Assembly (NCBI GenBank): GCA_016744295.1
Contig: JADGEQ010000006.1
Coordinates: 170,381 to 213,160, forward strand
DNA: 42,780 nt
Origin: Desulfobacteraceae bacterium
GTDB taxonomy: Bacteria; Desulfobacterota; Desulfobacteria; Desulfobacterales; Desulfobacteraceae
Direction: 5' to 3'
Shown piece after piece: positions 26,901-35,867 of the stretch. Numbering within the stretch: the first letter of the stretch is position 1; every line of letters starts with the position of its first letter. The notes below the pieces were generated by a model, which was not told the DNA's origin, did no database searches, and saw nothing but the letters and a program-made list of their open reading frames with translations. Position numbers and translations under genes: made by a program.

Positions 26901-29900
26901 AGACCTGGTTTCCATCGGCACCTTTTACCTGGAAGAACTGGATCCATTGAATAACCCAGTGCGCCATATTCCCGTAGACCTCACCCTTGAAACCGGGGTG
27001 GGAGGAGATACCACCATTGCGGTTCTCCGTCTGGGACTTGATGTCCCGCTAAGTCAGTATTTTCTAAAGGACAACACCACCTACCGGGCCACTTTGGTGG
27101 GAGGGCTCAACGGCATCTGCAACGAGTTTTCAGGTGTTAAGATGGCAAATAGCTTTTCCTGGACCTTCAGCACCCAGCAGACCTGTGATGCCACAGCCTC
27201 ACCCGTGGCAACCCTTTCCATCCCCCTTGACGGGTCTGATGAGCGGCCCTTGAACCAGGCTATTCATGTTGATTTTACCAACCGGATGAACCCGGGAACT
27301 TTTGCCTTTGTTCCGGGCGATCTTTCGGCCAGCAGCTTTGGCGTCTACCAGAGTCCGACACTGAATGGGACCGGGGATGATCTGATGGGAGAAGGAACCT
27401 TGGTGCCTGGCAGCGGGGTTTTCAGAAATCTCAACCGCACCCTTGTCTATACACCCACCATTACCCTCGAGGAGGATGCCCAGATTTTTATCCGCCTCAC
27501 CAACGGAATTAAAGATGTCTGCAATAATGACCTTGTAACCGCGCCCAATGGGGTGCAGTTGTTCAGCTTTGCAACCATTCTTCCCGACACCACAGCACCC
27601 ACAGCACCCATGGTGAACCCCATACCGGTTCTCACCAATGAAAACAGCGTTCAGGTGAGCGGATCGGCCGAAGCCGATGCCGTTGTATACATCACAGGGG
27701 GATCTTCTCCCATAAGCCAGGCCGTATCCGGGTCCGGCCTGTTCACCGCATCCGTTCCCCTAGGTTCAGACCAGACCTACGCCCTCCAGGTGAGGGCGGA
27801 AGATTCATCCGGTAATTCCTCGGCCATAACCTCTTTGGATACAAACGGCGATCCTTTGTCCATCACCCGGGATACAACACCGCCTTCCGTTGGAAGCGTG
27901 CTGCCGGCAAACGGAGCCGCCAACGTTGCCGTTGATTCAGTCATCCAGGTCAATTTCAGCGAATCGGTGAAAGAAGAGACCATCAACAGCCTGAACTTTA
28001 CCCTGGAAGGCTCTGTTATTCCGGGCAGTTTTGCCCTTGCCGGGGCCAATGGATTTACCTTTACCCCGGACCAGCCCCTGTCCTTCAGCCATGCCTATAC
28101 CGGGCGGATTCGGGCAAGCGGGATTCGGGATCTTGCCGGAAACGGCCTGACCGCTGATTTTGCATTTGGTTTTACAACCGAATCAGCTCCGGTACCGGTT
28201 CTTGTGAGTGTCACCCCGGACACGGGTGTCCAGGGAACCAGTTTTTCCGTTACCTTTACCGGTTCCAACCTCGGGTCTGCCACAGCCTTTGTGTCGGGCA
28301 ATCCCGGGGTTACAGGAATCCTCACTTCGGCTTTGGACAGTTCCGTGACCGCCGACATCATCCTTGATACACTTGCAGCTCCCGGCGCCACCACCATCGG
28401 CATCGATACTGACAGCGGTCCTCTGTATCTTCCCTTTACCTTATTTCACAAAGTACCGGTAATCACCGCCCTTAGCCCCGAGTCAGGAAACCAGGGCGAA
28501 AGTGTTCCAGTCCAGATCCAGGGAACCGGGTTTACTGATTTTACAAATATATCCATCACAGGAACCCATGTTGTTGTTAACACACCTGGTCCCAACTCGG
28601 ACACACAGCTGAACATTGAACTTGTCATTGGCCCCCTTGCCTTGCAGGGTGCCCGGACCCTTACGGTGACTACTCCCGGCGGATCCGATACAGCAGCCTT
28701 CACCGTGAATAAGGTTTTCTTTCTACCCACCATCACCACCCTCACCCCCGGTGGCGGAATGCCCGGCACCACGGTAACCGCCCAGATCCAGGGAACCAGC
28801 TTGGCGGATCTGCCGACCATCGCCATTGATGGCGCAGGTGTTGTTGTCAATGACCTGGGTACCGGCGATTCAACCCATTTGAATATTGAATTGATCATTG
28901 ACGGTTCCGCTCTTCCAGGAACGAGAACCCTGACCGTTTCAACCATTGGCGGTGATACAACAGCCTTATTTGAAGTGGTTGCACCTCCGACACCTGCTCT
29001 GGTCGACCCAGTTCCTTCTCTGACAAACCAGTCCTTTGTCCAGGTGACGGGGTCTGCCGATCCCAATGCTCTTATCATTGTCCGGGGCGGGGCATCGGAA
29101 GCCAGTGTTTCAGCCACGGGAGACGGAAGCTTCAGCCTTTCGGTTTCCCTGGCAACGGATGTTCTCAATCCCCTTGAGGTGATTGCGGCCAACAGCTACG
29201 GCAATGAGGCAGTGCCTGTCACAATTGATACAGCAGGCGATCCCCTTCAAGTAAACCAGGATTCAACCCCGCCAACGGTCAGCATCATAACCCCCGGCAG
29301 CGGTGATGTTGATGTTCCCCTTGACACCACTGTGGACATCGAGTTCAGCGAAGATATGGACCTGGCCACCCTGACCACGGCCAACATCCTCCTGGAAGGA
29401 TCCGTAATTCCCGGTAGCCTTGTGATCACCGGGGCCAATCTTGTCACCTTTACCCCGGATGCAGACCTGATGCCATCCAGGGTTTATACCCTCAGAATCC
29501 CGGTATCCGGTGCAACAGATGCGGCCGGTAACGGGTTTGCAACTGAGTTTACCAGCAGTTTCACCACCATCACCACCGTGCCCGTGGACCTGAACACCTG
29601 GAACAGGGAAGGGGTTCCCGGCAATGGGAACTGGAGTGTTTCAGCCGATGGCCAGAGCGTGCTCCAGACCATTAACGGCAATCCAACTTTTTTCATCAGC
29701 CCTGATTCTGTGATCAACCAGACCATCACCGGTAAATTTAAGGTGGAAACCGGGGGGGATGACGATTTCATCGGGTTTGTCTTTGGATTCCAGGCACCCA
29801 TGGCAGCCAACGGCGACAATACCAATGATTTTGACTATTGGCTGTTTGACTGGAAACAGGGCAACCAGACCACAGCATCCGAAGGATTTGCCCTCACCAG

Positions 29901-32900
29901 AGTCCGGGGTCTGATTTCTGACTATGGCTCTGGATTCTGGGGCCATGCCACAAGTCCAGAATTTGCGGTTGCGGACACAGATTATGGAAGTACCCGTGGC
30001 TGGGCAGACAACACCGAGTATAATTTTACCCTGGTCTACAACTCTGATTTGATCCGTATTTCCATCCAGGGGGGATCCGGAGACTTTGCCTCCGAGCAGG
30101 TGATCTTTGAGATCACGCCGGCCGATGTGGGTGAAGAGAAGTTCATCAACGGACGGTTCGGCTTTTACAACTATTCCCAGGAACGTGTACGGTACTCGGG
30201 ATTTGTCCAGGCATTCACCACACCGCCCCCAGCCCCTGTATTGACACTGCTGGATCCTGCCGAGGCCTCCCCCGGGGAAACCCAGGACATTGAGTTTCAG
30301 GGAAGTGAACTCTACACCGCCTATGAAGTGATTTCCGACAATCCAGGGGTCACAGGCCGCATCAGGGGATTTACCCCTGAGGGCTACCTCGTGGCCAGCA
30401 TATCCGTAGATCCGCTCGCAGCAACCGGGCCTGCCAGTCTGGGGGTAACCACCTTTGGCGGCGACTACAGCCTGCCCTTCACCGTGGGCCAGGATCCCCC
30501 GGTGATCACCGCCATGGCTCCGGCCGTTGGCGTCCAGGGCCAGACCGTTACGGCCCAGATTCAGGGCTCGGTTCTTCTGAACATTGACAGCATCAGTGTT
30601 GACGGGACCGGGGTGACCATTACAGATCTGGGCACCGGCAGCGACACGACCATGAACGTGGAAGTTGCCATCAGTGATATCGCCGCAGCAGGCCCGCGGA
30701 CCGTCACCGTGGCAACCCCCGGCGGTACGGCAACCATCGGCTTTCAGGTCATTGCCAAAACATTGATCCTCTTGCCTGATTCCACCAGCGTGCTGACCCT
30801 GGAAACCTTGCCCATGACTGTGTCCGTCAATGTCCCTGCCCCGGCAGGCGGGCTTACCATTAGTCTTGCCTCCAGCAATTCTAGCAGTTTTTCAGTTCCG
30901 GCAAGTGTCACCATACCTGCGGGAGCAGACAGTGTCGGCTTTGACCTTGACTCGGGTTTTGTTTCCGGGGCAGGCAATGTCACGGCCAGTGCAGTGGGTT
31001 ATCTTAACGGTAGCAGTTCTATCACGGTACTGCCCAGGGACTTCAGCCTGGCAAGCCCATTGGTGGGTATCGGGAGGACCGTTACCGCCTATATCAATCT
31101 GTCCAACCCGGCCCCTGTGGGCGGGGCAAGTTTTGCAATGTCGGTGGCCAATCCGGCCTTTGCAACGGTCTTCCCCTCAACCGTCACCATCCCCCAGGGC
31201 AGTTCAACCGGAACCTTTGAGCTCACCGGCATTGCCCAGGGCAATACCATTGTTACCGCCGACGGTACAGCTTCGGCTTATCCCGTAAGAACCCTGGCCA
31301 TATCTGCCACCAACAGGCTCATTGATATTCCTGCCGGCAAAGAGGCCTTTCTTGGTGAAGAGTTCCAGGTCCAGGTGCTCATTGCCCCTGACACAGCCCC
31401 AGCAGGGGGAGTTGAAGTCACTTTTGAAAGTAGCAATCCTGGCCTTGTACAGGTTCTCACCCCTGTGGTAACTATTCCTGAAGGCTCCTACACTGCCCTG
31501 GTAACCCTGAGAGCAGCATCCGACGCCAAAGGGTTGGCAACCATCACGGCTAGCAACCTGGGATTTGCACCTGATACCATGGATGTTTCCATTACAGCTT
31601 CTTTGAATATTGTGGAAACCTTTTCCCAGTTAACATCAGCAGAAACCAGTACCATTAATGTCCAAATCATGAGCGGGGGTGCGCCATTCCCTGCACCTGC
31701 AGGCGGCATCACCCTGGATTTTGTATCAGACAATCCAACCTGTATCGGGGTCACATCCTCTGTGACCATTGCTGCAGGTGAAAGCTATGGTATTGCAAGT
31801 TTGAACTACATGGGCAGCGGATCTGATCTGCCCTGTACTGCAACCATAACCGCAACCCATGCCCTAATAGGAACAGACACCCTGATCGCCACGGTTCATG
31901 AACAGGTTCCAGACCTGGGTGCTATCACCCTATACGACTATTGGCACTATGACAACGTTGTTGGTTCAGGGCTTCAACTCAGAAGCCGCATGATCCTTGA
32001 AACCGCTTCCCATGGTGGGGTAACCGTTCAGATCCAATCAGGAAATCCATCTCTTGCCATGGTCTCATCCAGTACAACTGCCCCTGGGGAACCCGTGATT
32101 GAGGTCTATGTGCCCGATGGCCAGAGCCAGGTCATCTTTTATGTGCAGAGTAAACAAAATGTTACGGGCAATGTAACCATTACAGCAAGAAATGAAAGAT
32201 TTACTGACGGTGCCCTTGCCCTTGAGATTAAACCTCCTGTTTTCCATATTTATAGCCTGGGTACAGTCTTTACCTCCTTCACGGCCGATGACCCATTTTA
32301 TGTCCAATTTGGTTATATGGAGGGAACTTCTTTCAGAAATCAGCCCATAAGTAGTGTGGCACCACTTTTGGTTACATTGACGAGCAGTAACAGCACAATT
32401 GGTCAGATGGCCATGCTCCATGAAACAGGCCCCTCTCTGGTTATGGAAGTTGCGCCTGGCGCAAATAATTCACCGACCAGTGTAGCCGTCGGTGGAATAG
32501 CCTTTGATCCACTGGCACCAGGTATAACAACCATTACCGCTACTAGTCCTGGAAGTGCCGCTTATTCAGGCTCGTCTGTTGAAGTCAACGTGTCCGAGCC
32601 CGGCATCACCATTGCAGATGCCCACTATGGAGATTACCGTATCGGATCAAGTCTTCAAAAACGCATGTATTTTACCCTGGGCGGTGCTGACCATGGAGGG
32701 GTGACCGTGACCCTGACAAGTTCGGATGATTCTGTGGCAAGGCTTTCTGTAGATCCCACTGCAGCAGGTGCAGGGTCCGTTGATGTGGATGTGCCAGACG
32801 GAACCTCCCAGGTGAACTTCTATGTCCAGGGTGTTGCCGAAGCCACGGGCAGTGTTACCCTGACTGTATCCAGTCCTCTTTTTTCCGACGGCACGGCTGG

Positions 32901-35367
32901 TATGACTGTTGTGCAGCCTGTGTTTTATCTTTATGGTCTGAACGCTACCACCACGACATTGTCCTCGGATGACCCCTTCCAGGTCCAGGTTGGCTACCCC
33001 AACACCAGCGGAACCAACTATAACTGGGCCTATGTCAGCGGGGCATCCGATCTTGATGTCACCTTTACAAGCGATAATACCGTGGCAGGAGTGGTCAAGA
33101 CCTCCTCTGATAGCGGAGGATCTGTCACCATTACCATGGCCAAAAACACCTATTATTCACCCTCATCCCTTGCGGCAGGAGGGGTTGCCTTTGATCCTGT
33201 GGGAGGCGGCAGTGCAATTGTCTCAGCAATAGCTCCCGGCTTTGACGCCACCTGGTTCCAATCAGCCATGGACGTTGTAGTATCCCAGCCCGGCATCGTC
33301 ATAAATGATTACCACCACGGAGACTACCGCATCGGGTCAAGCCTGCAAAAACCCATGTATTTTACCCTGGGCGGTGCTGACCATGGCGGTGTGACCGTGA
33401 CCCTGACAAGTTCGGATGATTCTGTGGCAAGGCTTTCTGTAAATCCCACTGCAGCAGGTGCAGGATCCGTTGATGTGGATGTGCCAGACGGAACCTCCCA
33501 GGTGATCTTCTATGTCCAGGGTGTTGCCGAGGCCACGGGCAGTGTTACCCTGACTGCATCCAGTTCTCTTTTTTCCGATGGTACAACTGGTATGACTGTT
33601 GTGCAGCCTGTGTTCTATCTTTATGGCCTGAACGCTACCACCACGACATTGTCCTCGGATGACCCCTTCCAGGTCCAGGTTGGCTACCCCAACACCAGCG
33701 GAACCAACTATAATTGGGCCTATGTCAGCGGGGCATCCGATCTTGATGTCACTTTTACAAGCGATAATACCGCAGCAGGAGTGCCCAAGACCTCCTCTGG
33801 TAGCGGAGGATCAGTCACCATGACCATGGCCAAAAACACCTATTATTCACCCTCATCCCTTGCGGCAGGAGGGGTTGCCTTTGATCCTGTGGGAGGCGGC
33901 AGTGCAATTGTCGCAGCAATAGCGCCCGGTTTTGACGACACATGGTTCCAGTCATCATTTGAAGTCACAGCGTCCCAGCCCGGCATCGTCATAAATGATT
34001 ACCACCACGGAGACTACCGCATCGGGTCAAGCCTGCAAAAACCCATGTATTTTACCCTGGGCGGTGCTGACCATGGCGGTGTGACCGTGACCCTGACAAG
34101 TTCGGATGATTCTGTGGCAAGGCTTTCTGTAAATCCCACTGCAGCAGGTGCAGGATCCGTTGATGTGGATGTGCCAGACGGAACCTCCCAGGTGATCTTC
34201 TATGTCCAGGGTGTTGCCGAGGCCACGGGCAGTGTTACCCTGACTGCATCCAGTTCTCTTTTTTCCGATGGCACAACTGGTATGACCGTTGTGCAGCCTG
34301 TGTTTTATCTTTATTATTTAAATGCCTCCACCACTACCCTGTCCTCGGATGACCCCTTCCAGGTCCAGGTTGGCTATCCCACCACCAGCGGAACCAGCTA
34401 TAACTGGGCCTATGTCAGCGGGGCATCCGATCTTGATGTCACCTTTACAAGTGACAATACCGCAGCAGGAGAGATCAAGACCTCCTCTGATAGCGGAGAA
34501 TCTGTTACCATTACCATGGCCAAAAACACCTATTATTCACCTTCAACACTTGCGGCAGGAGGGGTGGCTTTTGATCCTGTCGGAGCCGGGACTGCAAGAG
34601 TTTCAGCCACTGCCCCAGGCTTTAACGCCACCTGGTTCCAGGCAGCCATGGACGTTGCAGTATCCCAGCCTGGCCTAGCCCTTTCCGATATAAACTATGC
34701 CTATTATCAGGTAGGTGGGGGGCTTCAGGACAGATTTAGAGTAACCCTTGGGGGCAGCGAACATGGGGGCGTAAACATCAGGATTGCCAGCAGTGATCCG
34801 GCCAAGATTCTTGTTTCTCCCAACACAACAACTGCTGGCACTTCGTTTATTGAAATTTTTATCCCCGACGGTTCCTTTTACGCAGATTTTTCTCTCCAGG
34901 GAATCAGCGGGGTTACGGGAAATGTTACTATTACAGCGACCCATGCAAGTTTTACCTCCGGCACCAGAGATGTATCTCTTGTGCAACCGGTTCTTGATAT
35001 CTACTCTCTTGGTATCAATCCCTCTTCGGCAGCAGGGGATGATCCTTTCCAAGTTCGCATCGGGCTCCAGAACGCTGCCGGAACAGGGATACAGGAGTGG
35101 CAAAATGTTAGTCCCACAGTTGCCATCCAGGTTGTTGTCTCCAGCAGCAATACCGGGGCAGGAGATCTTAAAACAGCAGCACAGACGGGCGGTGGAACCG
35201 TCACAGTAGAGATCCCGGAAAACGCTAATTACTCAGCAGCCACAGTGGTTGCCGGAGGCGTTGCCTTTGATCCTATTGCACCAGGAACAACCGTTATCCA
35301 TGCAAGCTCATTCGGATTTGACAATACATTTCCGCAATCATCTGAAACCATTAATGTAGGCCCGTAA
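23920..35367 (+). CDS. Giant secreted adhesin-like protein (3815 aa)
   Basis: The ATG at 23920 follows AAAAAGGAGGG; 16 further in-frame codons upstream are unlikely to be used. After a signal peptide ending ALA33 come two ASH/choice-of-anchor type beta-sandwiches (~150-365), a Gly-rich linker (~634-660), SbsA/Big_5-like Ig domains (FSESVKEETI, ~1317-1419; FSEDMDLATL, ~1780-1885) and IPT/TIG-like repeats. A thrombospondin C-terminal/L-lectin-like domain follows (~1885-2098: DFIGFVFGFQ, YWLFDWKQGN, YNFTLVYNSD, GRFGFYNYS), then more Ig-like repeats and five 230-residue repeats (~2664-3815). There is no PEP-CTERM, LPXTG, autotransporter barrel or RTX signal, so it is probably released or held non-covalently, possibly through the nearby T2SS (inference). 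Its G+C and codon use are visibly richer than those of flanking genes. Confidence 0.85.
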   Translation: MGAKGLFGQRFYVAVAIVFLSISGWFQPYQALAWETVSTDMVELSQSRALYNRFTNTYVSTVIATNISASDIAGEFRLVVESTTKAVHDPDGTTTGGEPFFNLLSGEGVALASGDNLSIGLIFAGGRGGLVYTVRLEVNPPAVSLPGILAAPVTLDFGEILLGDSGTGDLIIQETGEADLVITGITIDNAIFTLFPPTAFTINDGGGARTVSIGCAPNAEGSHSGTLTISHNAGPPVVVPVLCTAVVPVVAGDIAAPGSLEFGSVEEEETVTRTVTISNTAPPGSGPIVVGAASSDHADFSLPGPPANDLPFTLSPSESRNLIVDFTPAIGSGGTTVEGNLTLNSDDPDESTLNVRLAGNAVEPYVAPANNPVLAAVVAGPITADNCASTGVQVIFGADASSSDAYEVFLLDPQANVVGSGMLSAPEGGGIVNSSMDTCTLADGSIDVMVAYVKDGSSLPDFAGTPTTKNTSIFLAPVLDPLAPVSVFGTIQVCGSARENTTVVINGGATPVSITLDAATTDFCVDVPLRRNTQNTLIATAFDDTAAAPRPTASAEPVQVVHLDPSEIVIAQASSRPLTVQEIETLVANNVIQLDDPSNFNVSMFTIVLTIGQFPVTISQPVPVNPTPGTVSYGGGGGWSGGGGGSGGGGGGSPGTGSSSTVVIITPPQGPTIPGVIIIDGRIKTLKEFFQVTIAIQNTSDNFGLKDVAADIILPSGLSPVRSGPGTDVATINTGSAIDHIDLGAIGPLSTGTGQFIIRGDGIGTHNVDVGFSGFIVGGGLPDPYAFDGTVGTTVQVFGPPELDVVVRHPSHVGAHDVVAGEIYTLTVELTNASPVPALYTSLELLVGGNAELVDVNGVSVPQSIEVRDFGHIQPGQTVSASFFVKASVQGEIIACQAVTSENINLTVDTGPDGTTCNIGNSIPVGFEFPEGSDPPSLMAINPLNGQYDIPVTTSIFAILTPVSACITADTWENIVTDWIDLADHSKGIHVISADLVSIGTFYLEELDPLNNPVRHIPVDLTLETGVGGDTTIAVLRLGLDVPLSQYFLKDNTTYRATLVGGLNGICNEFSGVKMANSFSWTFSTQQTCDATASPVATLSIPLDGSDERPLNQAIHVDFTNRMNPGTFAFVPGDLSASSFGVYQSPTLNGTGDDLMGEGTLVPGSGVFRNLNRTLVYTPTITLEEDAQIFIRLTNGIKDVCNNDLVTAPNGVQLFSFATILPDTTAPTAPMVNPIPVLTNENSVQVSGSAEADAVVYITGGSSPISQAVSGSGLFTASVPLGSDQTYALQVRAEDSSGNSSAITSLDTNGDPLSITRDTTPPSVGSVLPANGAANVAVDSVIQVNFSESVKEETINSLNFTLEGSVIPGSFALAGANGFTFTPDQPLSFSHAYTGRIRASGIRDLAGNGLTADFAFGFTTESAPVPVLVSVTPDTGVQGTSFSVTFTGSNLGSATAFVSGNPGVTGILTSALDSSVTADIILDTLAAPGATTIGIDTDSGPLYLPFTLFHKVPVITALSPESGNQGESVPVQIQGTGFTDFTNISITGTHVVVNTPGPNSDTQLNIELVIGPLALQGARTLTVTTPGGSDTAAFTVNKVFFLPTITTLTPGGGMPGTTVTAQIQGTSLADLPTIAIDGAGVVVNDLGTGDSTHLNIELIIDGSALPGTRTLTVSTIGGDTTALFEVVAPPTPALVDPVPSLTNQSFVQVTGSADPNALIIVRGGASEASVSATGDGSFSLSVSLATDVLNPLEVIAANSYGNEAVPVTIDTAGDPLQVNQDSTPPTVSIITPGSGDVDVPLDTTVDIEFSEDMDLATLTTANILLEGSVIPGSLVITGANLVTFTPDADLMPSRVYTLRIPVSGATDAAGNGFATEFTSSFTTITTVPVDLNTWNREGVPGNGNWSVSADGQSVLQTINGNPTFFISPDSVINQTITGKFKVETGGDDDFIGFVFGFQAPMAANGDNTNDFDYWLFDWKQGNQTTASEGFALTRVRGLISDYGSGFWGHATSPEFAVADTDYGSTRGWADNTEYNFTLVYNSDLIRISIQGGSGDFASEQVIFEITPADVGEEKFINGRFGFYNYSQERVRYSGFVQAFTTPPPAPVLTLLDPAEASPGETQDIEFQGSELYTAYEVISDNPGVTGRIRGFTPEGYLVASISVDPLAATGPASLGVTTFGGDYSLPFTVGQDPPVITAMAPAVGVQGQTVTAQIQGSVLLNIDSISVDGTGVTITDLGTGSDTTMNVEVAISDIAAAGPRTVTVATPGGTATIGFQVIAKTLILLPDSTSVLTLETLPMTVSVNVPAPAGGLTISLASSNSSSFSVPASVTIPAGADSVGFDLDSGFVSGAGNVTASAVGYLNGSSSITVLPRDFSLASPLVGIGRTVTAYINLSNPAPVGGASFAMSVANPAFATVFPSTVTIPQGSSTGTFELTGIAQGNTIVTADGTASAYPVRTLAISATNRLIDIPAGKEAFLGEEFQVQVLIAPDTAPAGGVEVTFESSNPGLVQVLTPVVTIPEGSYTALVTLRAASDAKGLATITASNLGFAPDTMDVSITASLNIVETFSQLTSAETSTINVQIMSGGAPFPAPAGGITLDFVSDNPTCIGVTSSVTIAAGESYGIASLNYMGSGSDLPCTATITATHALIGTDTLIATVHEQVPDLGAITLYDYWHYDNVVGSGLQLRSRMILETASHGGVTVQIQSGNPSLAMVSSSTTAPGEPVIEVYVPDGQSQVIFYVQSKQNVTGNVTITARNERFTDGALALEIKPPVFHIYSLGTVFTSFTADDPFYVQFGYMEGTSFRNQPISSVAPLLVTLTSSNSTIGQMAMLHETGPSLVMEVAPGANNSPTSVAVGGIAFDPLAPGITTITATSPGSAAYSGSSVEVNVSEPGITIADAHYGDYRIGSSLQKRMYFTLGGADHGGVTVTLTSSDDSVARLSVDPTAAGAGSVDVDVPDGTSQVNFYVQGVAEATGSVTLTVSSPLFSDGTAGMTVVQPVFYLYGLNATTTTLSSDDPFQVQVGYPNTSGTNYNWAYVSGASDLDVTFTSDNTVAGVVKTSSDSGGSVTITMAKNTYYSPSSLAAGGVAFDPVGGGSAIVSAIAPGFDATWFQSAMDVVVSQPGIVINDYHHGDYRIGSSLQKPMYFTLGGADHGGVTVTLTSSDDSVARLSVNPTAAGAGSVDVDVPDGTSQVIFYVQGVAEATGSVTLTASSSLFSDGTTGMTVVQPVFYLYGLNATTTTLSSDDPFQVQVGYPNTSGTNYNWAYVSGASDLDVTFTSDNTAAGVPKTSSGSGGSVTMTMAKNTYYSPSSLAAGGVAFDPVGGGSAIVAAIAPGFDDTWFQSSFEVTASQPGIVINDYHHGDYRIGSSLQKPMYFTLGGADHGGVTVTLTSSDDSVARLSVNPTAAGAGSVDVDVPDGTSQVIFYVQGVAEATGSVTLTASSSLFSDGTTGMTVVQPVFYLYYLNASTTTLSSDDPFQVQVGYPTTSGTSYNWAYVSGASDLDVTFTSDNTAAGEIKTSSDSGESVTITMAKNTYYSPSTLAAGGVAFDPVGAGTARVSATAPGFNATWFQAAMDVAVSQPGLALSDINYAYYQVGGGLQDRFRVTLGGSEHGGVNIRIASSDPAKILVSPNTTTAGTSFIEIFIPDGSFYADFSLQGISGVTGNVTITATHASFTSGTRDVSLVQPVLDIYSLGINPSSAAGDDPFQVRIGLQNAAGTGIQEWQNVSPTVAIQVVVSSSNTGAGDLKTAAQTGGGTVTVEIPENANYSAATVVAGGVAFDPIAPGTTVIHASSFGFDNTFPQSSETINVGP
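31911..35360 (+). repeat. Five 690-bp repeats at the end of the giant gene
   Basis: Unit starts are at 31911, 32601, 33291, 33981 and 34671, an exact 690-base period (230 codons). Units 2-4 are nearly identical in DNA; units 1 and 5 keep the protein pattern but have diverged. Each unit holds two Ig-like subdomains, the first marked by GGADHGGVTVTLTSSDDSVA and the second by DDPFQVQVGYP and AGGVAFDPV. Bases 33283-33581 are identical to 33973-34271 (299 bases). Confidence 0.95.
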
Positions 35368-35379
35368 CCCCTGCACACT

Positions 35380-35413
35380 AAAACACCCCTTCCGTAACGG
35401 AAAGGGGTGTTTT
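35380..35413 (+). terminator. Strong terminator after the giant gene
   Basis: AAAACACCCC (35380-35389) pairs with GGGGTGTTTT (35404-35413), and the inner TTCCGT/ACGGAA pairs with one bulged A and almost no loop. The A/T flanks make it able to work in both directions. It starts 12 bases after the stop of the giant gene. Confidence 0.9.
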
Positions 35414-35520
35414 AGCATTGACAACAGCGGCCCGATTCAATAGATTTCTTGAAGAACCCGCTTCGTTTAGCCAGGATGGGGATCCCCTAAAAAAACTATT
35501 TTCCAGGAGGTGCCAAGGAA

Positions 35521-35859
35521 ATGAAATCAATGAAATCTTTACTGCTGATCTTCACCCTGACCTATTGCATTTTTACAGGTCCTTTTATTGCTGCAGGATC
35601 TGAAAATAAGCTTTCCTTGGAGGTTCCCCGGATTAAAACCAGTCAACTGGTCCAGCTTGGGCAACTCCGCATTGACACAATGGGCCTCATTTCATTTTCA
35701 GGCAGAAAATCCGGAAACCAGATAATTGTCCAGGCCATGGGGTCCGACGGCAGACTTTTGGGACGGGCTGAAAGTGTGGCAGGACTCGATGAGATTCCTA
35801 TCTATGTGACCTCTTCTTTTGGTCTGAAGAAAATTATCCTGCTGTGGAAAGATCTCTAA
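35521..35859 (+). CDS. Small exported hypothetical protein
   Basis: A 112-residue protein behind CCAGGAGG. The first ~25 residues form a signal peptide (SLLLIFTLTYCIFTGPFIAA). The rest is a short beta-rich domain (QLVQLGQLRIDTMGLISFSG, then IPIYVTSSFGLKKIILLW) with no cysteines after the signal. I recognise no family. A second ATG nine bases downstream (35530) is an alternative start. It follows the terminator of the giant gene by 107 bases, so it is probably separately expressed. It could serve as a partner of the giant, but that is only positional. Confidence 0.6.
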   Translation: MKSMKSLLLIFTLTYCIFTGPFIAAGSENKLSLEVPRIKTSQLVQLGQLRIDTMGLISFSGRKSGNQIIVQAMGSDGRLLGRAESVAGLDEIPIYVTSSFGLKKIILLWKDL

Positions 35860-35867
35860 TAAACCGG

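Noticed and set aside
24312..29946. Many long minus-strand frames (up to 248 codons) opposite the giant gene
   Set aside because: They are low-stop shadows of G+C-rich Ig-type coding sequence: no ribosome sites, unnatural Pro/Arg/Ser-rich composition, and some repeat simply because the gene repeats.
32969..34678. Similar plus-strand frames at 32969-33232 and 34322-34678
   Set aside because: They are the same out-of-frame reading of the 690-bp repeat and carry no start signal.
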